Source of the DNA: an uncultured Myxococcales bacterium
GTDB taxonomy: Bacteria > Myxococcota_A > Bradymonadia > UBA7976 > UBA1532
Direction: 5' to 3'
DNA: 64,000 nt
NCBI GenBank assembly: GCA_903847385.1
Contig: CAINDO010000449.1
Span: forward strand, 27,036-91,035
Program-made: the position numbers and the translations under genes
The notes under the pieces: model-generated
What the model saw: only the letters and a program-made list of their open reading frames with translations
The model's database searches: none
What the model was told of the DNA's origin: nothing
In this document: in pieces, positions 54,724 to 64,000 of the stretch
Layout of the letters: each line of letters begins with the position of its first letter
How positions within the stretch are numbered: position 1 is the first letter of the stretch

Positions 54724-55871
54724 GCGCCGAACTGGGTCAGGATGCGGCGGGAGATGACCAGGCGCTGGATCTCGCTCGTGCCCTCGCCGATCTGGCAGAG
54801 CTTGGCGTCGCGCCACATGCGCTCCACGGGATACTCCCGGGTGTAGCCGTAGCCGCCGTGGATCTGGATGGCGCGGTCGCAGGCGCGCATGGCCGCCTCG
54901 GAGGCGAACAGCTTGGCCATGGCCGACTCCGTGGTGGAGTTCTGGCCCTTGTCCTGCACGGTCGCGGCGCGCCAGACCAGCAGCCGGGCGGCCTCGAGCT
55001 CCGTGGCGCTGTCGGCGATCATCCACTGGATGGCCTGGAAGTCGGCGATCGAGCTGCCGAACTGCTTGCGCTCCTTGGCGTAGCGGACGGCGGCCTCGTG
55101 CGCCGCGCGGCCGAGGCCGAGCGCCAGCGCGCCGATGCTGATGCGCCCCCGGTCGAGGATCTGCAGCGTGTCCAGGAAGCCGCAGTTGTACTCGCCGAGC
55201 CGCTGGCTGTCCGGCACGCGGACGTTCTCGAAGACGAGCTCGGCCGTGTCCGAGGAGCGCATGCCCAGCTTCTCGATGTGGCGGCCCGTGGAGAACCCGG
55301 GCATGCCCTTCTCGAGGATGAAGGCCGTGATGCCCTTCTGCTTGCGCTCGGGCTCCGTGGCCGCCAGCACGACGGCGACCTCACCGACCCCGGCCTGCGT
55401 GATGAAGGTCTTGCTGCCGTTGATGACCCAGTCGTCCCCGTCGCGGACGGCGCGCGTGCGCAGGCCGGCGGCGTCGCTGCCGCTGCCCGGCTCCGTGAGG
55501 CCCCACGCGCCGAGCTTCTTGCCCGTCGCGAGCTGGGGCAGGTACTTGCGCTTCTGCTCGGCGTTGCCGGCCAGGTTGATGTGGCCGGTGCAGAGGCCGT
55601 TGTGGCTGGCCACCGTCAGCGCGAGCGAGCCGTCGCCGGCGGCGATCTCCTCGACCGCGATGGCGTAAGACAGGTAGTCCATGCCCGCGCCGTCGTACTC
55701 GTCCGAGATGACGATGCCGAGGAGCCCGAGCTCACCGAGCTTGGGGATGATCTCCTTGGGGAACCGCTCCTCGCGGTCCCACTGCGCGGCCTTCGGCACG
55801 ACCTCGGCCTGCACGAACTCCCGCACCATGCGGCGCAGCATCTGGTGGTTTTCGCTGAGCTGAAAGTCCAT
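54720..55871 (-). CDS. Acyl-CoA dehydrogenase (1)
   Basis: 383 residues of normal length. FAD-binding [13 protein letters not shown] and [17 protein letters not shown], and the catalytic-base segment GEGTSEIQ with Glu363. That Glu places it with short/branched-chain acyl-CoA dehydrogenases; isovaleryl-CoA dehydrogenase instead has its base elsewhere and a Gly or Ala at this spot. Oxidises an acyl-CoA to the enoyl-CoA, passing electrons to ETF. Adjacent to a carboxyltransferase and enoyl-CoA hydratase, which suggests a branched-chain substrate. Confidence 0.93.
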   Translation of the reverse strand: MDFQLSENHQMLRRMVREFVQAEVVPKAAQWDREERFPKEIIPKLGELGLLGIVISDEYDGAGMDYLSYAIAVEEIAAGDGSLALTVASHNGLCTGHINLAGNAEQKRKYLPQLATGKKLGAWGLTEPGSGSDAAGLRTRAVRDGDDWVINGSKTFITQAGVGEVAVVLAATEPERKQKGITAFILEKGMPGFSTGRHIEKLGMRSSDTAELVFENVRVPDSQRLGEYNCGFLDTLQILDRGRISIGALALGLGRAAHEAAVRYAKERKQFGSSIADFQAIQWMIADSATELEAARLLVWRAATVQDKGQNSTTESAMAKLFASEAAMRACDRAIQIHGGYGYTREYPVERMWRDAKLCQIGEGTSEIQRLVISRRILTQFGA

Positions 55872-55887
55872 GGCGGCGTCCTTTGCG

Positions 55888-57420
55888 TCAGACCGGCACC
55901 ACGCCGTGTTTGCGGCGGGCGGGCGGCGGATAGTGGTCGAGGTAGAGCGCGAACCGGCGGGCCAGAACGCTGCGCAGGTCGTGGCCGGGCACGACGTCGT
56001 CGACGACGAGCTCCGAGGCGAGCTTGTAGAGGTCGACGTCCTCGGCGTACTCCTCGCGCAGCTTCTGCACGAAGGCCGGCCGCTCGTCCTCGGGCAGCGC
56101 CTGAATCTTGTTGAAATACACGGCGTTGACCGCGGCTTCCGGACCCATCACTGCAATCATCGCCTGGGGCAGCGCGATGCAGCAGTCCGGCTCGAAGCCC
56201 GGGCCGCACATCGCGTAGAGGCCAGCGCCGTAGGCCTTGCGGATGATGACGCTGATCTTGGGCACGGTGGCGTCGCTCACGGCGCTGATCATCTTGGCGC
56301 CGTGCCGGATGATGCCCTGCTGCTCCACCTTGCTGCCGATCATGAAGCCGGGCACGTCCGCCAGATAGAGCAGCGGAATGTTGAAGGCGTCGCACAGATT
56401 GATGAACCGGGCGGCCTTGTCCGCGCTGTCGACGAAGAGCACGCCGCCCTTCTGCTTGGGCTGGCTGGCGATGATGCCCACCGGGAAGCCCTCGATGCGC
56501 GCCAGGCCCGTGACGAGCTCCTTGGCGAACCGCTTCTTGATCTCCAGCCACGAGCCCTGGTCGATGAGGGCGTCGATGACGCCCTGCATGTCGAACAGTT
56601 TGTTCTGGGCGACGGGTACGATCTCGTCGATGCCCGGGCCGGGCTTGGGGTCCACCGGCTCGTGGCGGGGCGGGCGCTCGCTGCAGTTGTCCGGGAAGTA
56701 GCCGAGGTACTGGCGGCACCAGGCCAGCGCCTCGTCCTCGTTCTTCGCCAGGACGTCCCCGCAGCCGGAGACCTCGCAGTGCATGCGGGCGCCGCCCATC
56801 TCCTCGAGGGAGATCTTCTCGCCGATGACCATCTCGGCCATGCGGGGGCTGCCCAGGTACATGCTGGCGTTCTTGTCGACCATCACGACGACATCACAGA
56901 AGGCCGGGATGTAGGCGCCGCCGGCGGCCGACGGCCCAAAAAGCAAGCAAATCTGAGGAACTTCACCCGACAACTTCACCTGATTATAGAAGATGCGCCC
57001 GGCGCCGCGGCGGCCCGGGAACATCTCGACCTGATCGGTGATGCGGGCCCCGGCGGAGTCCACCAGGTACAGCAAGGGGCAGCGGCGTTTGGCCGCCTGC
57101 TCCTGAATGCGCAGGATCTTCTCGACCGTGTGTTTGCCCCACGAGCCGGCCTTGATGGTCGAGTCGTTGGCCATGATCGCCACGGGGCGGCCATGAACGC
57201 GGGCCAGGCCGGTCACCACGCCGTCGGCGGGCAGATCGCCGGCGCGCTGGTTGGCCCAGAAGCCATCCTCGACGAAGGACCCAGGGTCGACGAGCCGTGC
57301 GATGCGCTCGCGGCAGAAGAGCTTGCCCTGCGCGGCGTTCGCCTGGTGGTACTTGGGTGCGCCGCCCTCGAGGACCTCGGCGCGCATGGCCTCGAGCTGT
57401 GCGGCGTCGTGCTGCGCCAT
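55888..57420 (-). CDS. Acyl-CoA carboxylase, carboxyltransferase subunit
   Basis: 510 residues with the PccB/MccB carboxyltransferase pattern: [36 protein letters not shown], and [15 protein letters not shown] and [20 protein letters not shown] in the second half. It transfers CO2 from biotin to an acyl-CoA. Methylcrotonyl-CoA is the likeliest substrate because HMG-CoA lyase and an enoyl-CoA hydratase flank it. No biotin carboxylase/carrier subunit is in this window. The ATG at 57420 is chosen; two bases separate it from the hydratase stop. Confidence 0.93.
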   Translation of the reverse strand: MAQHDAAQLEAMRAEVLEGGAPKYHQANAAQGKLFCRERIARLVDPGSFVEDGFWANQRAGDLPADGVVTGLARVHGRPVAIMANDSTIKAGSWGKHTVEKILRIQEQAAKRRCPLLYLVDSAGARITDQVEMFPGRRGAGRIFYNQVKLSGEVPQICLLFGPSAAGGAYIPAFCDVVVMVDKNASMYLGSPRMAEMVIGEKISLEEMGGARMHCEVSGCGDVLAKNEDEALAWCRQYLGYFPDNCSERPPRHEPVDPKPGPGIDEIVPVAQNKLFDMQGVIDALIDQGSWLEIKKRFAKELVTGLARIEGFPVGIIASQPKQKGGVLFVDSADKAARFINLCDAFNIPLLYLADVPGFMIGSKVEQQGIIRHGAKMISAVSDATVPKISVIIRKAYGAGLYAMCGPGFEPDCCIALPQAMIAVMGPEAAVNAVYFNKIQALPEDERPAFVQKLREEYAEDVDLYKLASELVVDDVVPGHDLRSVLARRFALYLDHYPPPARRKHGVVPV

Positions 57421-57422
57421 CG

Positions 57423-58196
57423 TCACTCTCCCTTGAACTGGGGCGCGCGCTTCTCGGCGAACGCCTTCAGGCCTTCCAGGCGATCCTGGGTCGGAATGAT
57501 CACGTCGTAACAGGCCCGCTCGAGGGCCAGAGCCTCCTCGAGGGGCAGCTCCCAGCCCTGATTCACGGCGCGTTTGGCCTCGCGCACGCTGATCGGCGCG
57601 GCGAGGCAGACCTCGTCGGCGAGCGCATGGGCGGCGGCCTCGTGGTCGTCCGCGACGCGGTTGACCACCCCGAGCGCGAGCGCCTCGGCGGCCGTGATGC
57701 GCGTGCCGGTCAGGATCAGCTCTTTGGCGCGGGCCATGCCGATCAGACGCGGGAGTCGCTGCGTACCGCCGGCCCCGGGCAGGATGCCCAGCCGGACCTC
57801 GGGCAGGCCGATCACGGCGTCCCGCTGGGCGACGCGCAGGTCGGCGCAGAGCGAGAGCTCCAGGCCACCGCCCAGACAGGCGCCATGGATCGCGGCGATC
57901 CAGACCTTGGGTGAGGTCTCGATGTTGCGGAAGCTCTGGTTCAGCAGCGTGACGAAGGCGCGGACCTCGTCCTGGTTCAGGCCCTGGCGCTCTTTGAGAT
58001 CGGCTCCTGCGCAGAAGGCCTTGTCGCCGGCGCCGCAGAGCACGATGGCCCGCAGCGTCTTCACGGCGGCGGCCCTTTCGGCGGCCTCGATGAGGCCCGT
58101 GACGACGGCGCGTCCCAAGGCGTTGCGGCGCTCGGGCATGTTCAACCGCACGACCCACTTGGGGCCGTGGTCTTCAATCAGGACGGCGTTGCTCAT
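57423..58196 (-). CDS. Enoyl-CoA hydratase (methylglutaconyl-CoA hydratase-like)
   Basis: 257 residues from ATG 58196. Crotonase signatures: NALGRAVVTGLIEAAE, AFCAGADLKERQG and IHGACLGGGLELSLCADLRV, where the oxyanion-hole Gly residues sit, and ILPGAGGTQRLPRLIG carrying a catalytic Glu region upstream (GLPEVRLG). In a leucine pathway this step hydrates 3-methylglutaconyl-CoA to HMG-CoA, between the carboxyltransferase and the lyase, whose genes flank it. A general enoyl-CoA hydratase role cannot be excluded. Confidence 0.92.
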   Translation of the reverse strand: MSNAVLIEDHGPKWVVRLNMPERRNALGRAVVTGLIEAAERAAAVKTLRAIVLCGAGDKAFCAGADLKERQGLNQDEVRAFVTLLNQSFRNIETSPKVWIAAIHGACLGGGLELSLCADLRVAQRDAVIGLPEVRLGILPGAGGTQRLPRLIGMARAKELILTGTRITAAEALALGVVNRVADDHEAAAHALADEVCLAAPISVREAKRAVNQGWELPLEEALALERACYDVIIPTQDRLEGLKAFAEKRAPQFKGE

Positions 58197-58271
58197 TGCG
58201 CCGCCCCCCCGCCCCGCTTCGCGGGGTCTGCCCCCCCGAGAGGGCATCGCTCACCGTGTTCGCTCATGTGT

Positions 58272-59225
58272 TCACCTGTGGAATTGGTCGGCGTGTGACG
58301 GGGGAATCGCGGTGGTGCAGGTGGCCGCGAGCGCGCGCAGGGCGCGGCCGGGCAGCGGCCGACCCAGCAGGGACTGCGCGAAGAGGCCGGCCACGACGAG
58401 GCGATCGAGGTCCACGCCCGAATCGATCCCGAGGCCGTTCAGCATGTAGACGAGGTCCTCGGTCGCCAGGTTGCCGCTGGCGCCCGGCGCGTAGGGGCAA
58501 CCGCCCAGGCCGCCGACGCTGGCGTCGAAGGTGGTGATGCCCATCTGCAGGCCGACGAGGCAGTTGGCCAGCGCCGTGCCGCGCGTGTCGTGCATGTGCA
58601 TGGCCAGCTGTGAGGCGGGCACGCGGGCGAGCAGGCGCTCCAGCAGGTCCGACGTCTGCCCCGGGGTGCCGACGCCGATGGTGTCGCCCAGGCTGACCTC
58701 GTAGGCGCCCAGGTCCAGCAGGCGCTGCGTGGTCTCCAGCACGGCCTCGGCCGAGACGTTGCCCTCGTAGGGGCAGCCCCAGACGACGCTCACATACGCG
58801 CGAACCGCGACGCCAGCGCTGCGGCACGTCGCGAAGACCGGCTCGAACGCGGCGTAGGCCTCGGCCCGCGTCTTGTTGATGTTGCGTTTGTTGTGCGACT
58901 CGCTCGCCGACATGAAGACGGCGACCTCACGCAGACCGTTGGCCAGCGCGCGTTCCAGGCCCTTCTCGTTGGGGACCAGCGCCGTCAGCCGCGGCAGGTC
59001 GGCGCGGTCGCGCAGCATCGCCGACAGGTTCTCGGCGTCCGCCAGGGGCGGGATCCACCGCGGGTTCACGAAGCTCGTGATCTCGATGGCCGGCAGGCCC
59101 GCGGCCGCCAGCAGCTCGATCAGGCGGGCCTTGTCCTCCGTCGCGAGGAACGCGGACTCGTTCTGCAGGCCGTCCCGGGGGCCGACCTCGTACACGCGCA
59201 CACGCTCCGGGACGCTGAAGGCCAC
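58272..59225 (-). CDS. Hydroxymethylglutaryl-CoA lyase
   Basis: 317 residues. VYEVGPRDGLQNE carries the catalytic Arg17-Asp18, ITSFVNPRWIPPLAD and the metal ligands MHMHDTRG (His210, His212) follow, and GLGGCPYAPGASGN contains the conserved flexible-loop Cys243. It splits HMG-CoA into acetyl-CoA and acetoacetate, the last leucine-degradation step. It starts directly after the B12-binding gene. Confidence 0.96.
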   Translation of the reverse strand: MAFSVPERVRVYEVGPRDGLQNESAFLATEDKARLIELLAAAGLPAIEITSFVNPRWIPPLADAENLSAMLRDRADLPRLTALVPNEKGLERALANGLREVAVFMSASESHNKRNINKTRAEAYAAFEPVFATCRSAGVAVRAYVSVVWGCPYEGNVSAEAVLETTQRLLDLGAYEVSLGDTIGVGTPGQTSDLLERLLARVPASQLAMHMHDTRGTALANCLVGLQMGITTFDASVGGLGGCPYAPGASGNLATEDLVYMLNGLGIDSGVDLDRLVVAGLFAQSLLGRPLPGRALRALAATCTTAIPPSHADQFHR

Positions 59226-59630
59226 TCAGTTCTTCTCCGCCGCCTTCGCGCGCAGCCAGGAGACGATGCCCTCGAGCGAGGCGCCGGGTGTGAAGATCTC
59301 GGCGACCCCCTGCCCCTTCAGCGCCTTCGCGTCGGCCTCGGGGATGATGCCGCCGCCGAAGAGCACGATGTCCTTCGCGTCGCGGGCGTCCAACGCCGCG
59401 CGCACCGCCGGGAACAGCGTGTTGTGCGCCCCGGACAGAATGGAGAGGCCCACGAAGTCGACGTCCTCCTGCACGGCGGCGTCGGCGACCATGTCCGGGC
59501 TCTGATGGAGCCCGGTGTAGATGACCTCCATGCCGGCGTCCCGAAGGGCCCGGGCGATGACCTTTGCGCCGCGGTCGTGGCCGTCGAGGCCCGGTTTGGC
59601 GACGAGTACGCGGATGCGACGTTCGGACAT
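59226..59630 (-). CDS. B12-binding subunit of a methylmalonyl-CoA-type mutase
   Basis: 134 residues. The cobalamin-binding motif DGHDRGAKV (Asp16, His18) lies after an N-terminal strand, and [16 protein letters not shown] and [11 protein letters not shown] are the other cobalamin-pocket signatures. It is the small subunit or stand-alone B12 domain; the catalytic TIM-barrel subunit is not in this window. MeaB-type GTPase in the same cluster supports mutase activity. Start ATG 59630. Confidence 0.93.
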   Translation of the reverse strand: MSERRIRVLVAKPGLDGHDRGAKVIARALRDAGMEVIYTGLHQSPDMVADAAVQEDVDFVGLSILSGAHNTLFPAVRAALDARDAKDIVLFGGGIIPEADAKALKGQGVAEIFTPGASLEGIVSWLRAKAAEKN

Positions 59631-59641
59631 GGCGACCTGAC

Positions 59642-60789
59642 CTACTGCCACTGCTTGAGGATCTCGCGAGCGATCACGATGCGCTGGACCTCGCTCGTGC
59701 CCTCGTAGATGCGCGTCACGCGGACGTCCCGCAGGTGGCGCTCGACGGGGTACTCGCGGGTGTAGCCGTAGCCGCCGTGGATCTGCACCGCGCGGTGGCA
59801 GATCTCGTTGGCGACCTCGGTGCAGAACACCTTGGACATGGCCGCCTCTCGGCTATGGGGCTGCCCCTTCTCCTTGAGCGACGCGGCCCGCAGGCACATG
59901 AGCCAGCCGGCCTCGAGCTCCGTGGCGCTGTCGGCGATCATCCACTGGATCGCCTGGTTCTGCGAGATGGGCCCGCCGAACTGCTTGCGCTCGGTGGCGT
60001 AACGCGTGGCCGCCTGCAGCGCCGCGGTGGCGATGCCGAGCGCCTGCGCGCTCACGCCCACGCGGCCGCCGTCCAGGGCGGACATGGCCACCTTGAAGCC
60101 GATGCCCTCGTCCCCGAGGCGGTTCGCCACGGGCACGCGACAGTCCTCGAGGACGATCTGCGTCGTGTGCGACGCCCGCAGGCCGAGCTTCTCCTCGGGG
60201 CGCGTGGCGGTCAGGCCCGGCGTGCCGGCCTCCACCAGGAAGGTCGTGATGCCCTTGCTGCCGGGACCGGGCGCGGTGCGGGCCATGATCAGGTACACGC
60301 CGGCATGCCCGCCGCTGGTGATCCAGGCCTTGGTGCCGTTGAGCACGTAGTGGTCGCCGTCGAGCACGGCCGTCGTGGTCATGCCGGCCGCATCGCTGCC
60401 GGAGCCGGGCTCGGAGAGGCAGAAGCTGGCCGCGGGCCATTCGCCGCCGCAGATGCGGGGCAGGAAGCGCTGCTTCTGGTCCTCGTTGCCGTAGCGGACG
60501 ATGGTCTCGGCGACCATGTTGGTGACCATCAGGGCCACCGTGGTGCCGGCGCAGCCCGCGGCCAGCTCGCGCACGGCCAGGGCGTAGGCGACGACCCCGG
60601 CCTCGGAGCCGCCGTACTCGGCCGGCACGTTGATGCCCATCAGGCCGAGACGACCGAGCTGCTTCAGCGTCTCCCCCGGGAATCGCTCCTCGGCGTCGTT
60701 CCGGGCGGCGTGGGGGGCCAGCAGTTCGCGGGCGGCGCGGCGCGCCGTGTCGCGGATCGCCGCCTGGTCCTGATTCGGCGTGACGTCCA

Positions 60790-60790
<1 letters not shown>
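59642..60790 (-). CDS. Acyl-CoA dehydrogenase (2)
   Basis: 382 residues. [31 protein letters not shown] and YEGTSEVQ with Glu363 as the expected base. ATG 60790 overlaps by one base the stop of the previous dehydrogenase gene, so the two are coupled. The frame upstream of this ATG reads another frame of its neighbour and is not used. Substrate unknown; branched or short acyl-CoA is likely from the setting. Confidence 0.93.
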
Positions 60791-61950
<1,160 letters not shown>

Positions 61951-62058
61951 GGTACGAAAACCTGCGCCTGACTTTGGTGACGGGCGTTGTAACGAGGCCC
62001 CGTGAAAGTGTCAACGCGGCCCGGGGCCGCCTATGATCCCGATCCGGAGGCCGGTCGG

Positions 62059-62655
62059 ATGGCGAGGATTCTGTGGGCGTTGGGGCTGCTCCCCGCGCTG
62101 TTCGCGGGCGTAGCGCGCGCCGACACGGGCGAGGGCTCGGTGCGTTGCGGGCCCGAGGTCCATCGCACGTCGGAGGCGGCGGCGGGACGGGACGCGACGG
62201 CGTGGCTCCTCGGCGGGCAGTGCACGCTGGCGATCGGATTCCGCGAGTCCCTGTCCGGATTCGCGCGTTACGGTTACCTGCGCAGCGGCGAGCTGCGTGT
62301 CCAGGCCGACGCGCCGGACACCTCTCAGGTGTTCCACCTCGACCGACACGACCTGACTGCGGGTATCGCCTGGGCGCCGTCCGACGCCTTCACGCCGGTC
62401 CTGCTGGTCGCCGGCGGGGCCACGAACGCGACGCAGTTCGAGCGCCAGTGGCGCCTGCAGACGGACGCCGGCGAGCGCCGCATCGCCCCCCTGCTGGAGG
62501 ACCGGAGCGGATGGCGACCGGTGGTGCGGGCGGACGCCCTGATGGAGTGGCGCTTCCGCGACTTCTGGTCGGTGTCGGGCGGGGTGTTCGGGGGGTGGGC
62601 CGGCGCGCCGGAGTTCGGCGCGGGCGTCACCGTGGCGGCGTATCGGTATCTCTAG
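62059..62655 (+). CDS. Outer-membrane beta-barrel-like protein
   Basis: 198 residues from ATG 62059, behind GGAGG. Signal peptide ending GVARA-DTG. The mature part is amphipathic strands (FARYGYLRSGELRVQADAPD; DLTAGIAWAPSDAFTPVLLV) ending in an aromatic VAAYRYL, typical of small outer-membrane barrels. No named family. The ORF extends upstream without a site. Divergent from the catabolic cluster. Confidence 0.75.
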   Translation: MARILWALGLLPALFAGVARADTGEGSVRCGPEVHRTSEAAAGRDATAWLLGGQCTLAIGFRESLSGFARYGYLRSGELRVQADAPDTSQVFHLDRHDLTAGIAWAPSDAFTPVLLVAGGATNATQFERQWRLQTDAGERRIAPLLEDRSGWRPVVRADALMEWRFRDFWSVSGGVFGGWAGAPEFGAGVTVAAYRYL

Positions 62656-62671
62656 TCCTGAGCCGGGCGGC

Positions 62672-64000
62672 TCAGGGGGCGACGGCGAGGGTGCAGAACT
62701 CGGGGAAACCCTCGGGGATGCCGGCGGCGTAGGGCTCCTCGGCGATGGTCCGCGGGTGGTCGAGCAGGAACTGCAGCGCCCACGGCGTGAACTCGGGCTC
62801 CCAGGTGTGGCCCTGGCCGTGGTTGCAGGCGAGCGCGAAGTGGCCCGCCGGCACGATCTCACCGATCAGGTCGAACGCCAGCGTGTTGAAGTTCTGGTCG
62901 AAGGCGAGGTCCTCCTCACCGCCCCAAGCCACGATCATCGGCCGCTTCGCCGCGGGCATCGGGTACGGCACGAGCAGGCCGCCGGAGAACGCCACCGACG
63001 ACGCGATCTTCTCGCTGCGGAACATCGTCAGGTAGGTCGTCCACAGGCCGCCGGCGGAGAGGCCGGTGGAGTGCACGCGGTCGAGGTCGACGCCGTAGCC
63101 CTTGTCGACGCAGGTCAGGATGTCGTCGAAGAAGACGAGATCGGGGTTCTCACCGACGGCGAGCTGGTCCCACTCCACGCCGGGCTTGTCCTCGGCCTGG
63201 GAGTCGGGCACGACCGCGATGATCTCCTTCTCGTCCACGAAGGACTCGATGGCCGAGCCGGCCTGGATCTCGTCCTGGGTCTGGCCGAGGCCGTGCCACA
63301 CGAAGACCAGCGGGTACTTCTTGTCGGCCGTCCACGTCGAGGGCACGTAGAGGCGGAACGTGCGCTCCAGGCCCGCCGAGGGGAAGCCCGGGTTGTCGCC
63401 GGCCACGAGCTCGGGGCAGTTCGCCGGGTCGATGGGGGTGAAGGTCTCCATCTCGACCGGCTCGCAGGAGAAGGGCCGCTGGTCGGCGGGGAGGTCCCAG
63501 GGCACGCCGCCGAAGGTGCTCATCGTCAGGTCGGACTCGAGCGTGATGATGCGGCCCGTGACGCTGCCGCACATGGCCGAGTCACCCGTGGCGGTGCCGC
63601 CGAAGTTGACCGTGACCTCGACGTCCGAGCCCGTCGGCGTGAACGCGCCGGGCAGCACGACGTTGGCGAAGCCGAACTGGAAGGTGCCGTCCGGGGCGAC
63701 CTCGATGCCGCTCACCGTGCCGAGCGGGTCGCTGAGCGTGACGCCGTCCGCCGCGACGGCGCGCAGCACGGCGCTGTCGATGGTGCGGGTGGCCTCGGTG
63801 CCGTCGACCTCGAGCTGGAAGGGAATCTTCAGCGAGAACTCGACGAGGTCCACGGTCACGGCCCAGAGGCCGTCCTTGGGGAAGTTGCCGGCCGGGAGGG
63901 GCTCGCCGGCGTCGGCCTCGACCGCGCCGCCCTCGCCCTGCCCGCCCACACCGCCGGCGCCGCCCGTGCCCCCGGCCGGGTTGCCGCCGAGGCCGTCGCC
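62672..64000 (-). CDS. Secreted esterase, PHB-depolymerase/feruloyl-esterase-like (5' end beyond window)
   Basis: At least 440 residues; the frame is open through the right edge, so the start and signal peptide lie outside. The N-terminal visible part is Gly-rich, then a beta-rich domain (about 25-190 of the visible part), then an alpha/beta-hydrolase: PLVFVWHGLGQTQDE, HSTGLSAGGLWTTYLT with the G-L-S-A-G nucleophile elbow, AWGGEEDLAF and a terminal His region (ACNHGQGHTWEPE). This matches the LpqC/PHB-depolymerase family. Substrate unknown. Confidence 0.85.
   Translation of the reverse strand, partial: GDGLGGNPAGGTGGAGGVGGQGEGGAVEADAGEPLPAGNFPKDGLWAVTVDLVEFSLKIPFQLEVDGTEATRTIDSAVLRAVAADGVTLSDPLGTVSGIEVAPDGTFQFGFANVVLPGAFTPTGSDVEVTVNFGGTATGDSAMCGSVTGRIITLESDLTMSTFGGVPWDLPADQRPFSCEPVEMETFTPIDPANCPELVAGDNPGFPSAGLERTFRLYVPSTWTADKKYPLVFVWHGLGQTQDEIQAGSAIESFVDEKEIIAVVPDSQAEDKPGVEWDQLAVGENPDLVFFDDILTCVDKGYGVDLDRVHSTGLSAGGLWTTYLTMFRSEKIASSVAFSGGLLVPYPMPAAKRPMIVAWGGEEDLAFDQNFNTLAFDLIGEIVPAGHFALACNHGQGHTWEPEFTPWALQFLLDHPRTIAEEPYAAGIPEGFPEFCTLAVAP

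Overview
The window is GC-rich DNA that looks chromosomal and most resembles the Myxococcota (deltaproteobacterial lineage). Clues are an outer-membrane protein built from thrombospondin type 3 (calcium-binding) repeats with an OmpA tail and an internal MYXO-CTERM-like segment, a pseudo-receiver/DUF4388/J-domain protein, several lipoproteins, and a branched-chain acyl-CoA catabolic cluster. The lineage call is inference from gene content.

Region 1 (1-6.05 kb) holds a cut-off gene, an XRE regulator and four co-directional genes for exported proteins, two of which share an unusual Trp/Cys-rich C-terminal domain. Region 2 (6.08-19.6 kb) looks like a mobile element. At one end is a tightly coupled operon (ribbon-helix-helix-like protein, unknown protein with a faint methyltransferase look, 1145-residue reverse transcriptase with a repeat-built linker and an extra C-terminal domain). 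In the middle are phage-type genes (Gp37/Gp68-like, DUF3102-like, orphans), several with a hairpin just upstream of the ribosome binding site. At the other end is a large serine recombinase that has Thr where the catalytic Ser is expected, followed by a perfect inverted repeat.

Region 3 (19.7-35.6 kb) reads as a defence/accessory island. It holds a lower-GC three-gene cluster (PLD-like nuclease, helical protein, PD-(D/E)XK nuclease), a nuclease-like/ParB/Ntn-like group, an XRE-ImmA regulator-protease with a coupled partner, a TPR protein, and an operon for a coiled-coil/FGE-domain protein with two membrane proteins. The island appears to end inside comM: only the C-terminal part of that gene remains, at 35.76-36.63 kb, next to recA.

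Region 4 (36.8-64 kb) is core chromosome: recA, a YeeE/YedE-type transporter pair, mutM-der-era, thiol-redox lipoprotein and DsbD-like genes, a PPC-domain protein, a pseudo-receiver/PATAN/J/TPR protein, the giant TSP3-OmpA protein, mazG, and a long minus-strand cluster. That cluster has three acyl-CoA dehydrogenases, a B12-binding mutase subunit, HMG-CoA lyase, enoyl-CoA hydratase, an acyl-CoA carboxyltransferase and the MeaB-type GTPase. Together these suggest leucine/branched-chain acid breakdown plus methylmalonyl-CoA handling. The window closes with a beta-barrel-like protein and a secreted esterase cut by the edge. I saw no tRNA, rRNA or CRISPR array.
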